A stretch of 64,000 nucleotides of DNA from Neobacillus niacini (GCF_023715415.1 NZ_JAMBOB010000009.1:124001-188000); one strand, 5' to 3'; positions 18,687 through 27,900 are shown, counted from the stretch's first letter. Program-made: numbers and translations. Notes: generated from the sequence alone by a model not told the origin.

Positions 18687-19106
18687 TTGCAAAATACATT
18701 AGAAGATATTAGACAAACAGTCGTCATTAATGCACCTATTCAAAAGGTATGGGATCAGGTTTCCACAGCAGAGGGGATCGCAGCCTGGTTCATGCCAAAT
18801 GACTTTAAGCCAGAAGTAGGCTATGAATTTCATATTCAATCTCCATTTGGTCCATCACCATGTAAAGTAACCGAATTTGACCCGCCAAATTCTCTTTCAT
18901 TCACTTGGGATACAGATGGCTGGTTTTTATCATTTAGCTTAAAGGATTTGGGAGATAAAACGGAATTCACTTTAATCCATGGCGGATGGAAAGCAGCGGA
19001 TGAAATGGTTGGAAAAGCAGGCGAAAAGGCTTCTGTTATTCGTGAGCGCATGTCGCACGGCTGGACAGGCATCTTAGAAAAGCTTCGTACGCTATTGGAG
19101 AGCTAA
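18687..19106 (+). CDS. SRPBCC (AHSA1-like) domain protein
   Basis: This 139-residue START/SRPBCC-fold protein of the AHSA1 type ([32 protein letters not shown], and a C-terminal [18 protein letters not shown] helix) has a hydrophobic cavity that usually binds lipid-like or aromatic ligands. The TTG start at 18687 has AGGTAGGAG upstream. The ArsR-type gene follows immediately after the stop, a pairing common in Firmicutes. The ligand is unknown. Confidence 0.85.
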   Translation: MQNTLEDIRQTVVINAPIQKVWDQVSTAEGIAAWFMPNDFKPEVGYEFHIQSPFGPSPCKVTEFDPPNSLSFTWDTDGWFLSFSLKDLGDKTEFTLIHGGWKAADEMVGKAGEKASVIRERMSHGWTGILEKLRTLLES

Positions 19107-19466
19107 GTGTCATCTTCAGTTCAAAAGCATGATGTATTTCAAGCAATCGCTGATCCAACCCGGAGAGAGGTACTAAGACTGCTTGCGGAAAAGGATTTAC
19201 CTATTTCTGAAATAACCTCTCATTTTCCGATAAGCAGAACGGCCGTTGCCAAGCATCTTCAGGTTCTATCAGAAGCTGAATTAGTGAGTGGAAGAAAAGT
19301 AGGAAGAGAAAAAATATACCGGCTTCATCCAGAGCCGTTAACAGAACTAAAAGACTGGCTGTCCTACTACGAAAAGTTTTGGGAAAACAAACTTTCAATC
19401 CTTAAGCATATCGTTGAAAACCCAAGCATGAAAGTTAATATATCAGATGAAACCGACAAAGATTGA
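19107..19466 (+). CDS. ArsR-family transcriptional repressor
   Basis: This 119-residue winged-helix protein starts at a GTG directly after the SRPBCC stop, with GGAG upstream. The helix-turn-helix is clear: IADPTRREVLRLLAEKDLPI, then ISEITSHFPISRTAVAKHLQ. No metal-binding CVC motif is present, so this is an SdpR-like, non-metal member. It probably binds the duplicated AACCAAAAGGTT palindrome in front of the operon and represses its own transcription. The terminator overlaps its 3' end. Confidence 0.85.
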   Translation: MSSSVQKHDVFQAIADPTRREVLRLLAEKDLPISEITSHFPISRTAVAKHLQVLSEAELVSGRKVGREKIYRLHPEPLTELKDWLSYYEKFWENKLSILKHIVENPSMKVNISDETDKD

Positions 19467-19480
19467 TGTCGGTTTTTTTA
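19451..19480 (+). terminator. Terminator overlapping the end of the ArsR gene
   Basis: AAACCGACA (19451-19459) pairs with TGTCGGTTT, followed by TTTTT. The left arm lies inside the last codons of the gene. Confidence 0.85.
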
Positions 19481-19490
19481 GTAGAATCTG

Positions 19491-19585
19491 GAGTGACCGA
19501 GGAGCATCCGGAAAAAGCGTTTGGGTAACTCCATGGGGTATGGAGTTACCGAAGAGCATGCAGAAAAAGCATATGGGTAACTCCA
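19491..19585. repeat. Two copies of a 52-bp-period palindromic repeat
   Basis: Copies start at 19491 and 19543, exactly 52 bp apart. Each opens with GGAGTKACCGA, carries GAAAAAGC in the loop and closes with GGGTAACTCC. In copy two the arms GGAGTTACC and GGTAACTCC are perfectly complementary, while copy one has one mismatch. The same opening and loop sequence, with the same 52-bp spacing, recurs at 35392-35595, so this is one repeat family. No coding potential is seen. Confidence 0.75.
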
Positions 19586-19629
19586 ACGACTAAAATAAGT
19601 GGCACATACAAAAGTGTGCCGCTATTTCA

Positions 19630-19659
19630 TTGACATAGTCTACCGAAATATGATATTTA
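19630..19659 (+). promoter_or_regulatory. Probable sigma-A promoter of htpG
   Basis: TTGACA (19630-19635) and TATTTA (19654-19659) are 18 bp apart, 13 bp upstream of the CIRCE element. Confidence 0.6.
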
Positions 19660-19672
19660 ATTAATGTCGGCA

Positions 19673-19699
19673 TTAGCACTCTTAAGGTAAGAGTGCTAA
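19673..19699. promoter_or_regulatory. CIRCE element (HrcA operator)
   Basis: TTAGCACTC (19673-19681), a 9-bp spacer and GAGTGCTAA (19691-19699) match the CIRCE consensus without mismatch. It lies between the promoter and the htpG start, so HrcA repression relieved by heat shock is expected. Confidence 0.95.
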
Positions 19700-19743
19700 T
19701 CGAAGAAAAATCTATCTAACATATTGAGTAAGGAGAGGTTTCT

Positions 19744-21624
19744 ATGGCAAAAAAGCAGTTTAAAGCTGAGTCTAAAAGGCTGTTAGAAATGATGATTAAC
19801 TCTATTTATACACACCGCGAGGTATTTTTACGAGAGTTAATCTCAAATGCAAGTGATGCGATTGATAAAATCTACTACCGAGCATTAACGGATGACAATT
19901 TAAGCTTCGACAAGGACAGCTACTTTATTAAAGTAATCCCTGACAAGGAAAATAGAACCTTGAAAATCATTGATACTGGGATTGGTATGACGAAGGAAGA
20001 GCTTGAGACTAACCTTGGAACGATTGCCAAGAGTGGATCTCTAGCTTTTAAAAAGGAAACAGAAATAAAAGACGGCTATGACATTATTGGCCAATTCGGT
20101 GTCGGCTTCTATGCGGCTTTCATGGTGGCAGATGTTGTTACTGTAATAAGTAAACCATTAGGCAGCGAGGAAGCTTATAAGTGGGAATCAGATGGGGCAG
20201 AAGGTTACAGTATTGAAACTGCCGAAAAAGATTCTGTTGGTACGGAGATTATTCTTAAAATCAAAGAAAACACGGAAGATGAAAATTATGATGAGTTCAT
20301 CGAAGAGTACCGTTTAAAGTCGATTATCAAAAAGTACTCTGACTTTATCCGCTACCCAATTAAAATGGATGTTTCTAGTCGTAGACCAAAAGAGGGCAGC
20401 GATAATGAGTTTGAGGACTATGTTGAAGAACAAGTCATCAACAGCATGGTTCCAATTTGGAAAAAAAATAAAAGCGAACTCACCGACGAAGACTATGCGA
20501 ATTTCTATGCTGAAAAACGCTACGGGTTTGATAAGCCGATTAAACATATCCATATCAGTGTTGACGGGACCATCCGTTACAATGCCATTTTATATATCCC
20601 AGAAAAAACGCCATATGACTTCTACTCAAAAGAATTCGAAAAAGGCTTGGAGCTTTATTCAAACGGCGTCTTAATTATGGACAAGTGTGCAGACCTGCTT
20701 CCAGACCATTTTAGTTTTGTAAAAGGGATGGTTGACTCTGAGGACTTATCGCTAAATATTTCTCGTGAGATGCTGCAGCATGATCGCCAATTAAAGCTGA
20801 TTTCTAAAAACATTAACAAGAAAATTAAAAGTGAATTACAAAGCCTCATTAATAATGATCGTGAAAAATACGAAGAATTTTATAAATCGTTTGGCCGTCA
20901 ATTAAAATATGGCGTTTATAGTGAATTCGGAGCGAATAAAGAGGTACTACAGGACCTCATCATGTTCTACTCTTCTAAAGAGAAGAAGCTCGTTACTTTA
21001 GATGAATACGTATCAAGAATGCCCGAAGAGCAAAAGTATATTTACTATGCTTCGGGTGATTCGATTGAGAGAATCGACAAACTGCCACAAGCAGAGTTTG
21101 TTTCTGAAAAAGGCTATGAAATTCTTTACTTCACTGAGGATATTGATGAATTTGCAATCAAGATGCTGATGACCTACAAGGAGAAAGAATTTAAATCCAT
21201 CTCCAGTGGCGACTTAGGAATTGAAGGCGAAGACAACAAGGACGATTCTGAAACAGAAGTGAACGAAAGCAAAGAAATCTTTGACTATATGAAAAACATC
21301 CTAGCTGATAAGGTTAAAGATGTTAGAATTTCAAAACGCTTAAAGTCTCACCCTGTCTGCCTTGCAACCGAAGGTGATATCTCCATCGAAATGGAAAAAA
21401 TTCTAGCAGCCATGCCGGATAATCAAAATATCAAAGCAGATAAGGTTTTAGAGATTAATAAAAATCATGAAGTCTTCGAATCCTTAAAAGAAGCATTTAA
21501 AAATGATAAAGAAAAATTAGAATTGTATACGAAGTTGCTATATAATCAAGCACTGCTAATTGAAGGTTTACCAATCCAAGACCCAGTTGAATTTACGAAT
21601 GACATCTGTAAGATAATGGTGTAA
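19744..21624 (+). CDS. htpG: Molecular chaperone HtpG (Hsp90)
   Basis: This 626-residue Hsp90 homologue of normal bacterial length has an N-terminal GHKL ATPase domain shown by [12 protein letters not shown] (about 32-43), [11 protein letters not shown] (about 79-89) and [12 protein letters not shown] (about 117). Middle and C-terminal dimerisation domains follow ([29 protein letters not shown]). It is a cytosolic ATP-dependent chaperone for client proteins. AAGGAGAGG precedes the ATG. The perfect CIRCE upstream places it in the HrcA regulon, unlike B. subtilis htpG, which is outside that regulon. It is monocistronic, with a terminator 8 bp after the stop. Confidence 0.97.
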   Translation: MAKKQFKAESKRLLEMMINSIYTHREVFLRELISNASDAIDKIYYRALTDDNLSFDKDSYFIKVIPDKENRTLKIIDTGIGMTKEELETNLGTIAKSGSLAFKKETEIKDGYDIIGQFGVGFYAAFMVADVVTVISKPLGSEEAYKWESDGAEGYSIETAEKDSVGTEIILKIKENTEDENYDEFIEEYRLKSIIKKYSDFIRYPIKMDVSSRRPKEGSDNEFEDYVEEQVINSMVPIWKKNKSELTDEDYANFYAEKRYGFDKPIKHIHISVDGTIRYNAILYIPEKTPYDFYSKEFEKGLELYSNGVLIMDKCADLLPDHFSFVKGMVDSEDLSLNISREMLQHDRQLKLISKNINKKIKSELQSLINNDREKYEEFYKSFGRQLKYGVYSEFGANKEVLQDLIMFYSSKEKKLVTLDEYVSRMPEEQKYIYYASGDSIERIDKLPQAEFVSEKGYEILYFTEDIDEFAIKMLMTYKEKEFKSISSGDLGIEGEDNKDDSETEVNESKEIFDYMKNILADKVKDVRISKRLKSHPVCLATEGDISIEMEKILAAMPDNQNIKADKVLEINKNHEVFESLKEAFKNDKEKLELYTKLLYNQALLIEGLPIQDPVEFTNDICKIMV

Positions 21625-21631
21625 AACACCG

Positions 21632-21662
21632 AAAAAGCCATCCACTGCGGATGGCTTTTTCA
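21632..21662 (+). terminator. Terminator of htpG
   Basis: AAAAAGCCATCC (21632-21643) and GGATGGCTTTTT (21649-21660) form a perfect 12-bp stem. The 3' arm and about 15 bp beyond it are nearly repeated at 28671-28698. Confidence 0.9.
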
Positions 21663-21675
21663 GCTGTTTATAAAA
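21632..21675. repeat. Left flanking repeat of the glucitol island
   Basis: GGATGGCTTTTTCAGCT, then GTTTATAAAA (21649-21675), is found again at 28671-28698 with one inserted T. The left terminator arm is also similar. The match continues past what a terminator needs, which suggests common descent of the two copies. Confidence 0.65.
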
Positions 21676-21692
21676 TAAGTAATCTTCGTAAT

Positions 21693-21732
21693 AATACAGT
21701 CTTTTTCACTTTTGTGTGAAAAAGACTGTATT
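21693..21732. repeat. 40-bp near-complete palindrome upstream of the glucitol island
   Basis: AATACAGTCTTTTTCAC and GTGAAAAAGACTGTATT are perfectly complementary 17-nt arms around a 6-nt loop (TTTTGT). No T-run follows on either strand, so it is not a standard terminator. It lies about 85 bp before the SDR gene and could be an operator or mark an insertion junction. Confidence 0.7.
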
Positions 21733-21816
21733 AATTTCTATCTACTCTTTCATTATACTAAACTCATAAACGATAAAGTTTTGTAAATAGAAGTGTAGAA
21801 GGAGGACGAATTACGA

Positions 21817-22617
21817 ATGAATAGTTCTTGGCTTGATTTAGAAGGGAAAGTTGCAATTGTTACTGGTGGTGCTTCTGGTATCGGTTTAAATATAACAAAT
21901 GGTCTTATAAATAATGGTGCAAAAGTAGTTGTCGCTGATTTGAATGGGGAAGAGGGACAACAGTCTAATGGTTCTTATTTCATCAAATGTGATGTAACAA
22001 GTAAGGAAAGCGTTGACTTTACGGTTAGAAAAACGGTTGAGTTATTTGGTTCATTGGATATCCTAGTTAATAACGCAGGAGTTAACCTGCCTAGACTACT
22101 AGTCGATGACAAGGGTGAAAAGCCTGAGTACGAATTAAATGAAAAAGATTTTGATTTTATGGTTGCGGTTAATCAGAAAGGACCATATCTTTTTGCACAA
22201 GCTTCGGCAAAAGAAATGTTAAAGAAAAGTAATGGTGTTATAATCAATGTTTCCTCAGAGGCTGGACAAGAGGGATCTGCGGGACAAAGCTGTTACTCTG
22301 CAACAAAGGGTGCTGTAATTGCATTTACTCGTGCATGGGCAAAGGAATTAGGAAAACACAACATACGCGTAGTTGCAATCGCTCCTGGCATTCTTGAAAC
22401 TACTGGTTTAAGAACAGATGCGTATAATGAGGCATTGGCATATACTCGCGGTGTCACCGTAGATGGTTTGTCAACTGATTATAGTAAATCTATTCCTTTA
22501 GGGCGTGAAGGTAAACTATCGGAAATAGCCGATTTAGTCTCTTACCTTGCTTCGGATCGTGCCGGTTATATTACTGGTACAACTGTCAATATCTCAGGCG
22601 GAAAGTCTCGCGGGTAA
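21817..22617 (+). CDS. SDR dehydrogenase, probably sorbitol-6-phosphate 2-dehydrogenase
   Basis: This 266-residue classical short-chain dehydrogenase has the cofactor motif TGGASGIG (about 16-23), NNAG (about 88-91) and the catalytic YSATK (about 163-167) preceded by the active-site Ser in NVSSEAG. As the first gene of a glucitol-type PTS operon, its likely job is oxidising the imported hexitol phosphate, for example sorbitol-6-P to fructose-6-P with NAD+. The insertion around LPRLLVDDKGEKPEYELNEK resembles Lactobacillales sorbitol-6-P dehydrogenases, as I recall them. AAGGAGGACG precedes the ATG. Substrate identity is inferred. Confidence 0.8.
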   Translation: MNSSWLDLEGKVAIVTGGASGIGLNITNGLINNGAKVVVADLNGEEGQQSNGSYFIKCDVTSKESVDFTVRKTVELFGSLDILVNNAGVNLPRLLVDDKGEKPEYELNEKDFDFMVAVNQKGPYLFAQASAKEMLKKSNGVIINVSSEAGQEGSAGQSCYSATKGAVIAFTRAWAKELGKHNIRVVAIAPGILETTGLRTDAYNEALAYTRGVTVDGLSTDYSKSIPLGREGKLSEIADLVSYLASDRAGYITGTTVNISGGKSRG

Positions 22618-22639
22618 TGAAATAAAGGACAAATCAAAG

Positions 22640-22697
22640 CCTTTATGAATGCCAGACCAAACGGGAGAAACAAAAAGGGCATTCATTTTATAAAGGG
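22640..22697 (+). promoter_or_regulatory. Hairpin that would cover the ribosome binding site of the PRD regulator
   Basis: CCTTTATGAATGCC (22640-22653) can pair with GGCATTCA plus ATAAAGG (22678-22697), leaving a 5-nt bulge. The right arm includes most of the AAAGGGG ribosome binding site for the gene starting at 22706. It may limit translation of the regulator or act as an attenuator; this is inference from base pairing. Confidence 0.45.
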
Positions 22698-22705
22698 GTG
22701 ATGGA

Positions 22706-24628
22706 ATGTCTGACATAACTGTAGATGAAAGAACAACAAAGATAATTGCAATTGCTCGAGCAAAAAACTACTTTTCCCTAGAAGAACTAGCGGAAGATAT
22801 GGAAGTTAGCACAAGATCAATTCGCAATTATCTTAAACAAATAAACGATGATTTAATAGGGATAGCTTCCATTACAAATGAAAGAGGCAAAGGCTACCGT
22901 TTAAATATTGTTGACAAGCAAGCATTCGAATCTTTACTGGAAAATAATAGCCAAGTGGAAGATTTACTAAACTCCCAAAAGGGGAGAATCGCATTTATTA
23001 TTGACAAACTAATTAATTCAGAGGAGACATATACGCTGGATGATTTGTCTTCTGAAATGCATATTGGCAGAACAACACTTGTCAATGAGATAAAAAAAGC
23101 AGCTGTTTCCTTAGAAACCTATAAATTAATTATTGAAGGAAAACCGAACCGAGGAATGGAGCTAAAAGGCAAGGAATTAGACCTTCGCTTCTATATTCTA
23201 GATAACATTTATGATGTCTTGTATGGTGATTACCCACTTGATGCTGATATTACAGAGGCTATCGAGAGAATATCAAATAAGTACAACTTAGAATCGACGA
23301 CTCAAACTAGATTAATGGAATTTATCACTATTATGTTGGATCGACTTTTAAAAAATCATCCGCTTACAGAAATAGAAGAAAAACATAAAAAGCTACTGAA
23401 TACAAAGGAATATCAAATAGCTTTAGAGATGGTCCAAGCAATTGAACGTCAGCTTCCGGTTGAAATACCTCAGTCTGAAATCTTATTTATAACCATTCCG
23501 ATTGCAGGTAGAAGAACACCTACAAACAATCGAACATTAGCAGATATTACAATAACTAACGATGTAAAAAGATTATTAGAACAAATTGTTGAACAAGTAG
23601 GTTTTAAAAAGGAAATTATTCAGGAAAATGAGTCATTTTTTAAAGACCTCCAATATCATCTAACTTTCATGTTAAACCGTTTGATTTTTGGGCTGCGTTT
23701 GAAAAATCCTTTACTAGCCGATGTGAGGAGTAAATATCCTGTTGCGTATAAAATGGCAGAGCTTGCCGGGCAAGTGATTGAAAAAAGGTATGAGCTTAAA
23801 GTGCCTGAGGATGAGCTAGGTTACCTAGCTTTCTACTTTGGTGTATTTATTGGTCAGAGTGATATAAAAGTAAAGCGGTTTCAAAGGGCGGCTGTCGTAT
23901 GCGGAACTGGCAGGGGAACAGCGAAATTAGTGGCTATTCAGTTAGAACGTGTTCTCAATGAAAATACAGAGATTGATCTATTCTCAGAAAGAGACGTAAC
24001 TAAACAGATGTTAGATCAATATGATCTTGTTTTTTCAACTGTCAAACTACCTTTTGAAACAAACACACCATTTATTATGATTAAAGAGATTTTTGATGAG
24101 AAGAATGTGACAAAAGAAATTGAAAAAGTCACCTATATGCAAAAACTAAAAATCAAAAATGCTAATGACTATCAATCCGTTGTTACCCATTTGGTTACCA
24201 AGGAAAATTTCTTTTTATTGGATAGCGAAAAAGGCTATCACGAAAATGTACAAGATATGGTTGAACACTTAGTCCAGATTGGTCGACTCGATCAGGGGTT
24301 TAAAGAAAGATTAAAAGATAGAGAAGAGAAAGGATCTATGGTGTTTGATCGCTTTATTGCCTTTCCACATACGTTTAACCACCAATCTCAATCAATCGAG
24401 CTTGCAATAGGCATGTTTCCCAAAAAGATAATTTCAGATGGGAAGGAAGTCAAGCTCGTGTTCTTGCTCGGCTTACCGGAACAGCAAAATGACCACAATG
24501 AGCATTTAATTGTCAAAATCTATGACGAAATTATTCGAATCGCTAATAACCAACGTTTAATAGATCATTTGGGGAACGTTTGCACTTATGAGGAATTCAA
24601 GCAGGTCATCGAACAATCAAGCATTTGA
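22706..24628 (+). CDS. PRD-containing transcriptional activator with EIIB and EIIA domains (MtlR/GutR-like)
   Basis: This 640-residue regulator has an N-terminal winged helix (EELAEDMEVSTRSIRNYLKQ, about 22-41) and a second Mga-type helix-turn-helix (about 85-165). Two PRD modules follow (about 175-290 with NHPL, and 300-405 with QYHLTFMLNRL). Next comes an EIIB-like domain with CGTGRGTAK (about 400), then a PTS EIIA-2 domain whose active His lies in IAFPHTFN (about 555). This architecture belongs to PTS-controlled activators of polyol operons, such as MtlR. Phosphorylation by HPr and the cognate EIIs would set its activity. It lies within the operon it probably controls. It is a DNA-binding activator, not an RNA-binding antiterminator. 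Confidence 0.85.
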   Translation: MSDITVDERTTKIIAIARAKNYFSLEELAEDMEVSTRSIRNYLKQINDDLIGIASITNERGKGYRLNIVDKQAFESLLENNSQVEDLLNSQKGRIAFIIDKLINSEETYTLDDLSSEMHIGRTTLVNEIKKAAVSLETYKLIIEGKPNRGMELKGKELDLRFYILDNIYDVLYGDYPLDADITEAIERISNKYNLESTTQTRLMEFITIMLDRLLKNHPLTEIEEKHKKLLNTKEYQIALEMVQAIERQLPVEIPQSEILFITIPIAGRRTPTNNRTLADITITNDVKRLLEQIVEQVGFKKEIIQENESFFKDLQYHLTFMLNRLIFGLRLKNPLLADVRSKYPVAYKMAELAGQVIEKRYELKVPEDELGYLAFYFGVFIGQSDIKVKRFQRAAVVCGTGRGTAKLVAIQLERVLNENTEIDLFSERDVTKQMLDQYDLVFSTVKLPFETNTPFIMIKEIFDEKNVTKEIEKVTYMQKLKIKNANDYQSVVTHLVTKENFFLLDSEKGYHENVQDMVEHLVQIGRLDQGFKERLKDREEKGSMVFDRFIAFPHTFNHQSQSIELAIGMFPKKIISDGKEVKLVFLLGLPEQQNDHNEHLIVKIYDEIIRIANNQRLIDHLGNVCTYEEFKQVIEQSSI

Positions 24629-24657
24629 TAGAAGTACTTGTGAAGGGGATGAGAGGA

Positions 24658-25098
24658 ATGGTTGTCTACTTAATTATCTTAATTGGAGCCGCATGGCTTG
24701 TCCAAAGCATATTCGGTTTCATACAAATTAAGCATTTTAATAAAAGATATGCCGAAATGAGAACTTTAGGTCGGGTTGCGATTGGAAAGAAAACAGGAGC
24801 CTTTCGTGCCGGGACGGTTGTCATGTTTGCAATCGATAAAAGAAATAAAATAATAAAAGCAGCAAAAATGCAAGGGGTAACCGTTTTTTCTCGTGTAAGA
24901 GATTTAAAGGGTTTTGAAGGAAAATATTTGTTGAAAATTTCGGAGGAAGACTTTAAGAGTATTGATAAATTAACAAAACTAGCGATTGCTGACGCACTTA
25001 GAAGCTATGACATTATTTCTAAGGGTGGAGAGCTAAGAGTGAAAAAAGGTTGGATTGACTATTTAATTCCAAAAAAGAAAGAAATAAGAAGAGGGTGA
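24658..25098 (+). CDS. gutM: Glucitol operon activator GutM
   Basis: This 146-residue protein has one N-terminal membrane segment ([20 protein letters not shown]) and the GutM-type sequence [20 protein letters not shown], then a short cytoplasmic domain. GutM proteins accompany glucitol PTS operons and act in their activation; the mechanism is poorly known. I chose the ATG at 24658 with GGGG 9 nt upstream; in-frame TTG (24625) and ATG (24649) starts are possible, and the TTG would overlap the previous stop. The EIIC gene starts 4 nt later. Confidence 0.85.
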   Translation: MVVYLIILIGAAWLVQSIFGFIQIKHFNKRYAEMRTLGRVAIGKKTGAFRAGTVVMFAIDKRNKIIKAAKMQGVTVFSRVRDLKGFEGKYLLKISEEDFKSIDKLTKLAIADALRSYDIISKGGELRVKKGWIDYLIPKKKEIRRG

Positions 25099-25102
25099 AA
25101 TT

Positions 25103-25648
25103 ATGGATATTATTATTAATTTAGCTGAAGGATTTATGAATTTATTCCGTACAGGCGGAGAAACATTTATGGATCTTGTTACAGGAATTGTACCATTATT
25201 AATTATGTTGTTAGTAGCGATGAACGCTCTTATTCGCTTAGTTGGGGAAGAAAAAGTTGAAAAACTTGCAAAGAAGTCAGGAAAAAATCCATTTACTCGA
25301 TATTTTGTACTCCCGATTATTGGAACATTCATTTTGGCAAACCCTATGACTCTGTCACTTGGAAGATTTTTACCTGAAAAATACAAACCAAGTTACTATG
25401 CGGCCGCTTCGTATTCTTGTCATACGCATAATGGATTATTTCCGCATGTTAATCCAGGTGAATTGTTTGTATTCTTAGGAATTGCAGCAGGTATAACAAC
25501 ATTAGGTCATGATGTAACAGAGTTGGCACTTCGTTACTTCTTAGTAGGGATTGTAACGAACTTCTTAAGAGGCTGGGTAACTGATTTAACGACAGCATAT
25601 ATCGCAAAACAACAAAATGTAAAATTAAAAGATACAGTTCAATTATAG
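25103..25648 (+). CDS. srlA: PTS glucitol/sorbitol transporter subunit IIC
   Basis: This 181-residue membrane subunit of a split glucitol-family PTS permease has several hydrophobic segments. The motif [20 protein letters not shown] is followed by [15 protein letters not shown], characteristic of SrlA/GutA IIC. It forms the sugar channel together with the membrane part of SrlE. GAGGGTG upstream supports the ATG, and the gene is 13 nt from the next. The family transports and phosphorylates sorbitol, or related hexitols, at C6. Confidence 0.9.
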   Translation: MDIIINLAEGFMNLFRTGGETFMDLVTGIVPLLIMLLVAMNALIRLVGEEKVEKLAKKSGKNPFTRYFVLPIIGTFILANPMTLSLGRFLPEKYKPSYYAAASYSCHTHNGLFPHVNPGELFVFLGIAAGITTLGHDVTELALRYFLVGIVTNFLRGWVTDLTTAYIAKQQNVKLKDTVQL

Positions 25649-25661
25649 GAGGTGTCTAAAA

Positions 25662-26669
25662 ATGACAACGTTTAAATCAATTATCGTATCAAAAGGATCC
25701 GGAGGTTTCGGTGGTCCTTTAGTAATTTCACCGACAGCTGAGAAGAATAAAGTTGTATATATTACCGGTGGGCAAAGGCCGGATATTGCTGATAAAATTG
25801 CTGACCTTACTGGTTGTGATCTTGTTGATGGGTTTAAAACAAGTGTTCCGGAAAACGAAATGGTATGTGTCATCATTGACTGTGGGGGAACATTACGCTG
25901 TGGGTTATACCCTCAGAAGCGAATTCCTACAATTAATATTATGCCTACGGGACAAAGCGGCCCACTAGCAAAGCATATTACAGAGGATATATATGTATCT
26001 GGAGTAAAAACTGAACATATTAAGCTGGCAGACACTAACATTGTTGAGGCACCTAAAGCAGATACAGTTCAAGAAAATAATCAAACAATCAAGGAGCCTA
26101 AATATAGTACAAGTAAGAAAATTAGTGAACAACAAACTCCAAAGGGCATAATGGCTAAAGTTGGTATGGGTATGGGGTCAATAACCAGTGTTTTCTATCA
26201 AGCTGGACGTGATGCTATCGATACTGTTATCAAAACAATTCTACCGTTTATGGCGTTTGTTGCAATGTTAATTGGTGTTATTCTTGAGTCTGGTATCGGT
26301 GACCTTTTTGCTAAATTCTTATCACCATTTGCTGGTTCAATCTGGGGCTTAATTGTCATTGCTCTAGTATGTTCCTTCCCGCTATTATCCCCGTTCTTAG
26401 GACCTGGTGCGGTAATTGCCCAGGTGGTAGGAACTCTGATAGGAGTAGAGATAGGAAAAGGAAATATTCCGGCTCATTTAGCATTACCTGCCCTTTTTGC
26501 AATTAATGCACAGGCTGCAGCAGACTTCGTACCAGTAGGTCTAGGCTTGGCAGAAGCTGAGGTAGAAACTGTAGAAGTAGGGGTTCCATCCGTTCTTTAT
26601 TCAAGGTTCTTAACTGGGGCACCGACGGTCTTTATTGCCTGGTTAGCTAGCTTTGGTTTATATGATTAA
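25662..26669 (+). CDS. srlE: PTS glucitol/sorbitol transporter subunit IIBC
   Basis: This 335-residue protein has an N-terminal IIB domain (about 1-125) followed by a linker and a membrane domain (about 175-335). The likely phosphocysteine lies in [14 protein letters not shown] (about 70-80), and [12 protein letters not shown] marks the N terminus. IIBC accepts phosphate from EIIA and passes it to the incoming polyol. AGGAGGTG precedes the ATG. Gene order gutM-srlA-srlE-srlB matches the standard glucitol operon. Confidence 0.9.
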   Translation: MTTFKSIIVSKGSGGFGGPLVISPTAEKNKVVYITGGQRPDIADKIADLTGCDLVDGFKTSVPENEMVCVIIDCGGTLRCGLYPQKRIPTINIMPTGQSGPLAKHITEDIYVSGVKTEHIKLADTNIVEAPKADTVQENNQTIKEPKYSTSKKISEQQTPKGIMAKVGMGMGSITSVFYQAGRDAIDTVIKTILPFMAFVAMLIGVILESGIGDLFAKFLSPFAGSIWGLIVIALVCSFPLLSPFLGPGAVIAQVVGTLIGVEIGKGNIPAHLALPALFAINAQAAADFVPVGLGLAEAEVETVEVGVPSVLYSRFLTGAPTVFIAWLASFGLYD

Positions 26670-26753
26670 TTATATAAAAGGGTAAATACAGACCAGGATT
26701 CTAAAATTATCCTGTAAATCAATATTAAGTTATACGTAAAGGAGACATATTAC

Positions 26754-27116
26754 ATGCATACAAAGTTTGATACACAAATAAATAATATTGGTCCTTCAGT
26801 AACTGATTTTCTTGGTGAAAAAATGCTGATTTTATTTGGGGAAAATGCTCCAGCAGAATTAGCAGAATATTGTTTGTTAATCAATGTGAAAAATGTAGAG
26901 GGTGACATTGAAGTCGGTGATAAACTTCTACTCGGTAATCATGAATATAAAATCACTGCTGTAGGTGACGCAGTTAAAAAGAATTTATCATCGTTAGGTC
27001 ATATTACATTAAAATTTGATGGTTCCGAAAATCCTGAATTACCTGGAACATTATATTTAGAGGATACTGAGATACAAGAAGTTAAAACAGGAGATCAAAT
27101 TCGAATTTTTTCATAA
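26754..27116 (+). CDS. srlB: PTS glucitol/sorbitol transporter subunit IIA
   Basis: This 120-residue cytosolic IIA of the glucitol family (start MHTKFDTQINNIGPSVTDFL, SLGHITLKFDG near residue 83, PGTLYLED) has normal length. It shuttles phosphate from HPr to the IIBC protein. AAAGGAGAC lies before the ATG. An 84-bp gap separates it from srlE, and a 100-bp gap holding an inverted repeat follows before the aldolase-like gene. Confidence 0.9.
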   Translation: MHTKFDTQINNIGPSVTDFLGEKMLILFGENAPAELAEYCLLINVKNVEGDIEVGDKLLLGNHEYKITAVGDAVKKNLSSLGHITLKFDGSENPELPGTLYLEDTEIQEVKTGDQIRIFS

Positions 27117-27132
27117 ACCATGAATGAAGAAT

Positions 27133-27184
27133 AGCTTAACTTTTGTAGACCACTTTGGAAGGGTGAAATTGCAGGAGTTAAGCT
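27133..27184 (+). other. Inverted repeat between srlB and the aldolase-like gene
   Basis: AGCTTAACT (27133-27141) and AGTTAAGCT (27176-27184) are perfectly complementary with a 34-nt loop, followed by TTCTTTTTCT. This could be a weak or conditional terminator separating the transport genes from the two downstream enzymes. Confidence 0.5.
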
Positions 27185-27216
27185 TTCTTTTTCTAAGAAA
27201 GGAAGGTTAGGGACAT

Positions 27217-27900
27217 ATGCAGTTAGTTATTGACTCAGCCAATATTGAAAGTATCAATAAGTTAATTGAATTTTTTCCAATTGATGGAGTTACAACCAAT
27301 CCGAGTATAATTGTAAATGAGCAAAAACCATTCTTCCCTTTGTTAAAAGAAATTAGAAGTCTGATTGGTGAAGAAAGGGAACTTTTTGTACAAGTAATCG
27401 CTAAGAATGCGAAGGAAATGGTTGAGGAAGCAAGATTTATTTGTGAAGCATTGTCTGGAAATGTTTTGGTGAAAGTTCCAGTAACCATGGAAGGGCTTAA
27501 GGCAATAAAACTACTTAAAGTAGAAGGAATTCGTACATTAGCTACCACCATCTATACCCCGATGAATGCGTATTTGGCAGCAAAAGCTGGTGCAGAGTAT
27601 GTTGCACCTTATGTTAACCGAATTGATAATTTAACAGGTGATGGAGTGAAAGTCGTATCTGAAATTATAGAAATTTTCAAACGTCATCACTTATCTTGTA
27701 AGGTATTGGCAGCAAGCTTTAAAAACGTTCAACAAATTCATAACATTTCTCTAGCGGGTGCCCATGGAATCACTGCTGCACCTGAATTAATTGAGGCACT
27801 GGTTGAACATCCTTCAATTAAAGAGAATGTTGAAAAGTTTAGAAAAGATTGGTTTGATGAGTACGGGAAAGAAAGCTTACTCTTAAATTCTTCAAAATAA
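27217..27900 (+). CDS. Fructose-6-phosphate aldolase / transaldolase-like protein
   Basis: This 227-residue small class I aldolase of the FSA/TalC group starts MQLVIDSANIESINKLIEFF. The Schiff-base Lys lies in NVLVKVPVTMEGLKAI (about residue 90), and VLAASFKNVQQI is also conserved. FSA-type enzymes split fructose-6-P to dihydroxyacetone and glyceraldehyde-3-P, or act on related sugars; transaldolase activity is the alternative. It follows the PTS genes and precedes a HAD phosphatase, so it likely serves the same pathway. It is slightly longer than E. coli FsaA (220). Confidence 0.85.
   Translation: MQLVIDSANIESINKLIEFFPIDGVTTNPSIIVNEQKPFFPLLKEIRSLIGEERELFVQVIAKNAKEMVEEARFICEALSGNVLVKVPVTMEGLKAIKLLKVEGIRTLATTIYTPMNAYLAAKAGAEYVAPYVNRIDNLTGDGVKVVSEIIEIFKRHHLSCKVLAASFKNVQQIHNISLAGAHGITAAPELIEALVEHPSIKENVEKFRKDWFDEYGKESLLLNSSK

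Noticed and set aside
22706..24628. BglG-type RNA-binding antiterminator
   Set aside because: The N terminus is a DNA-binding winged helix rather than a CAT RNA-binding domain, and no RAT-terminator pair was found upstream.
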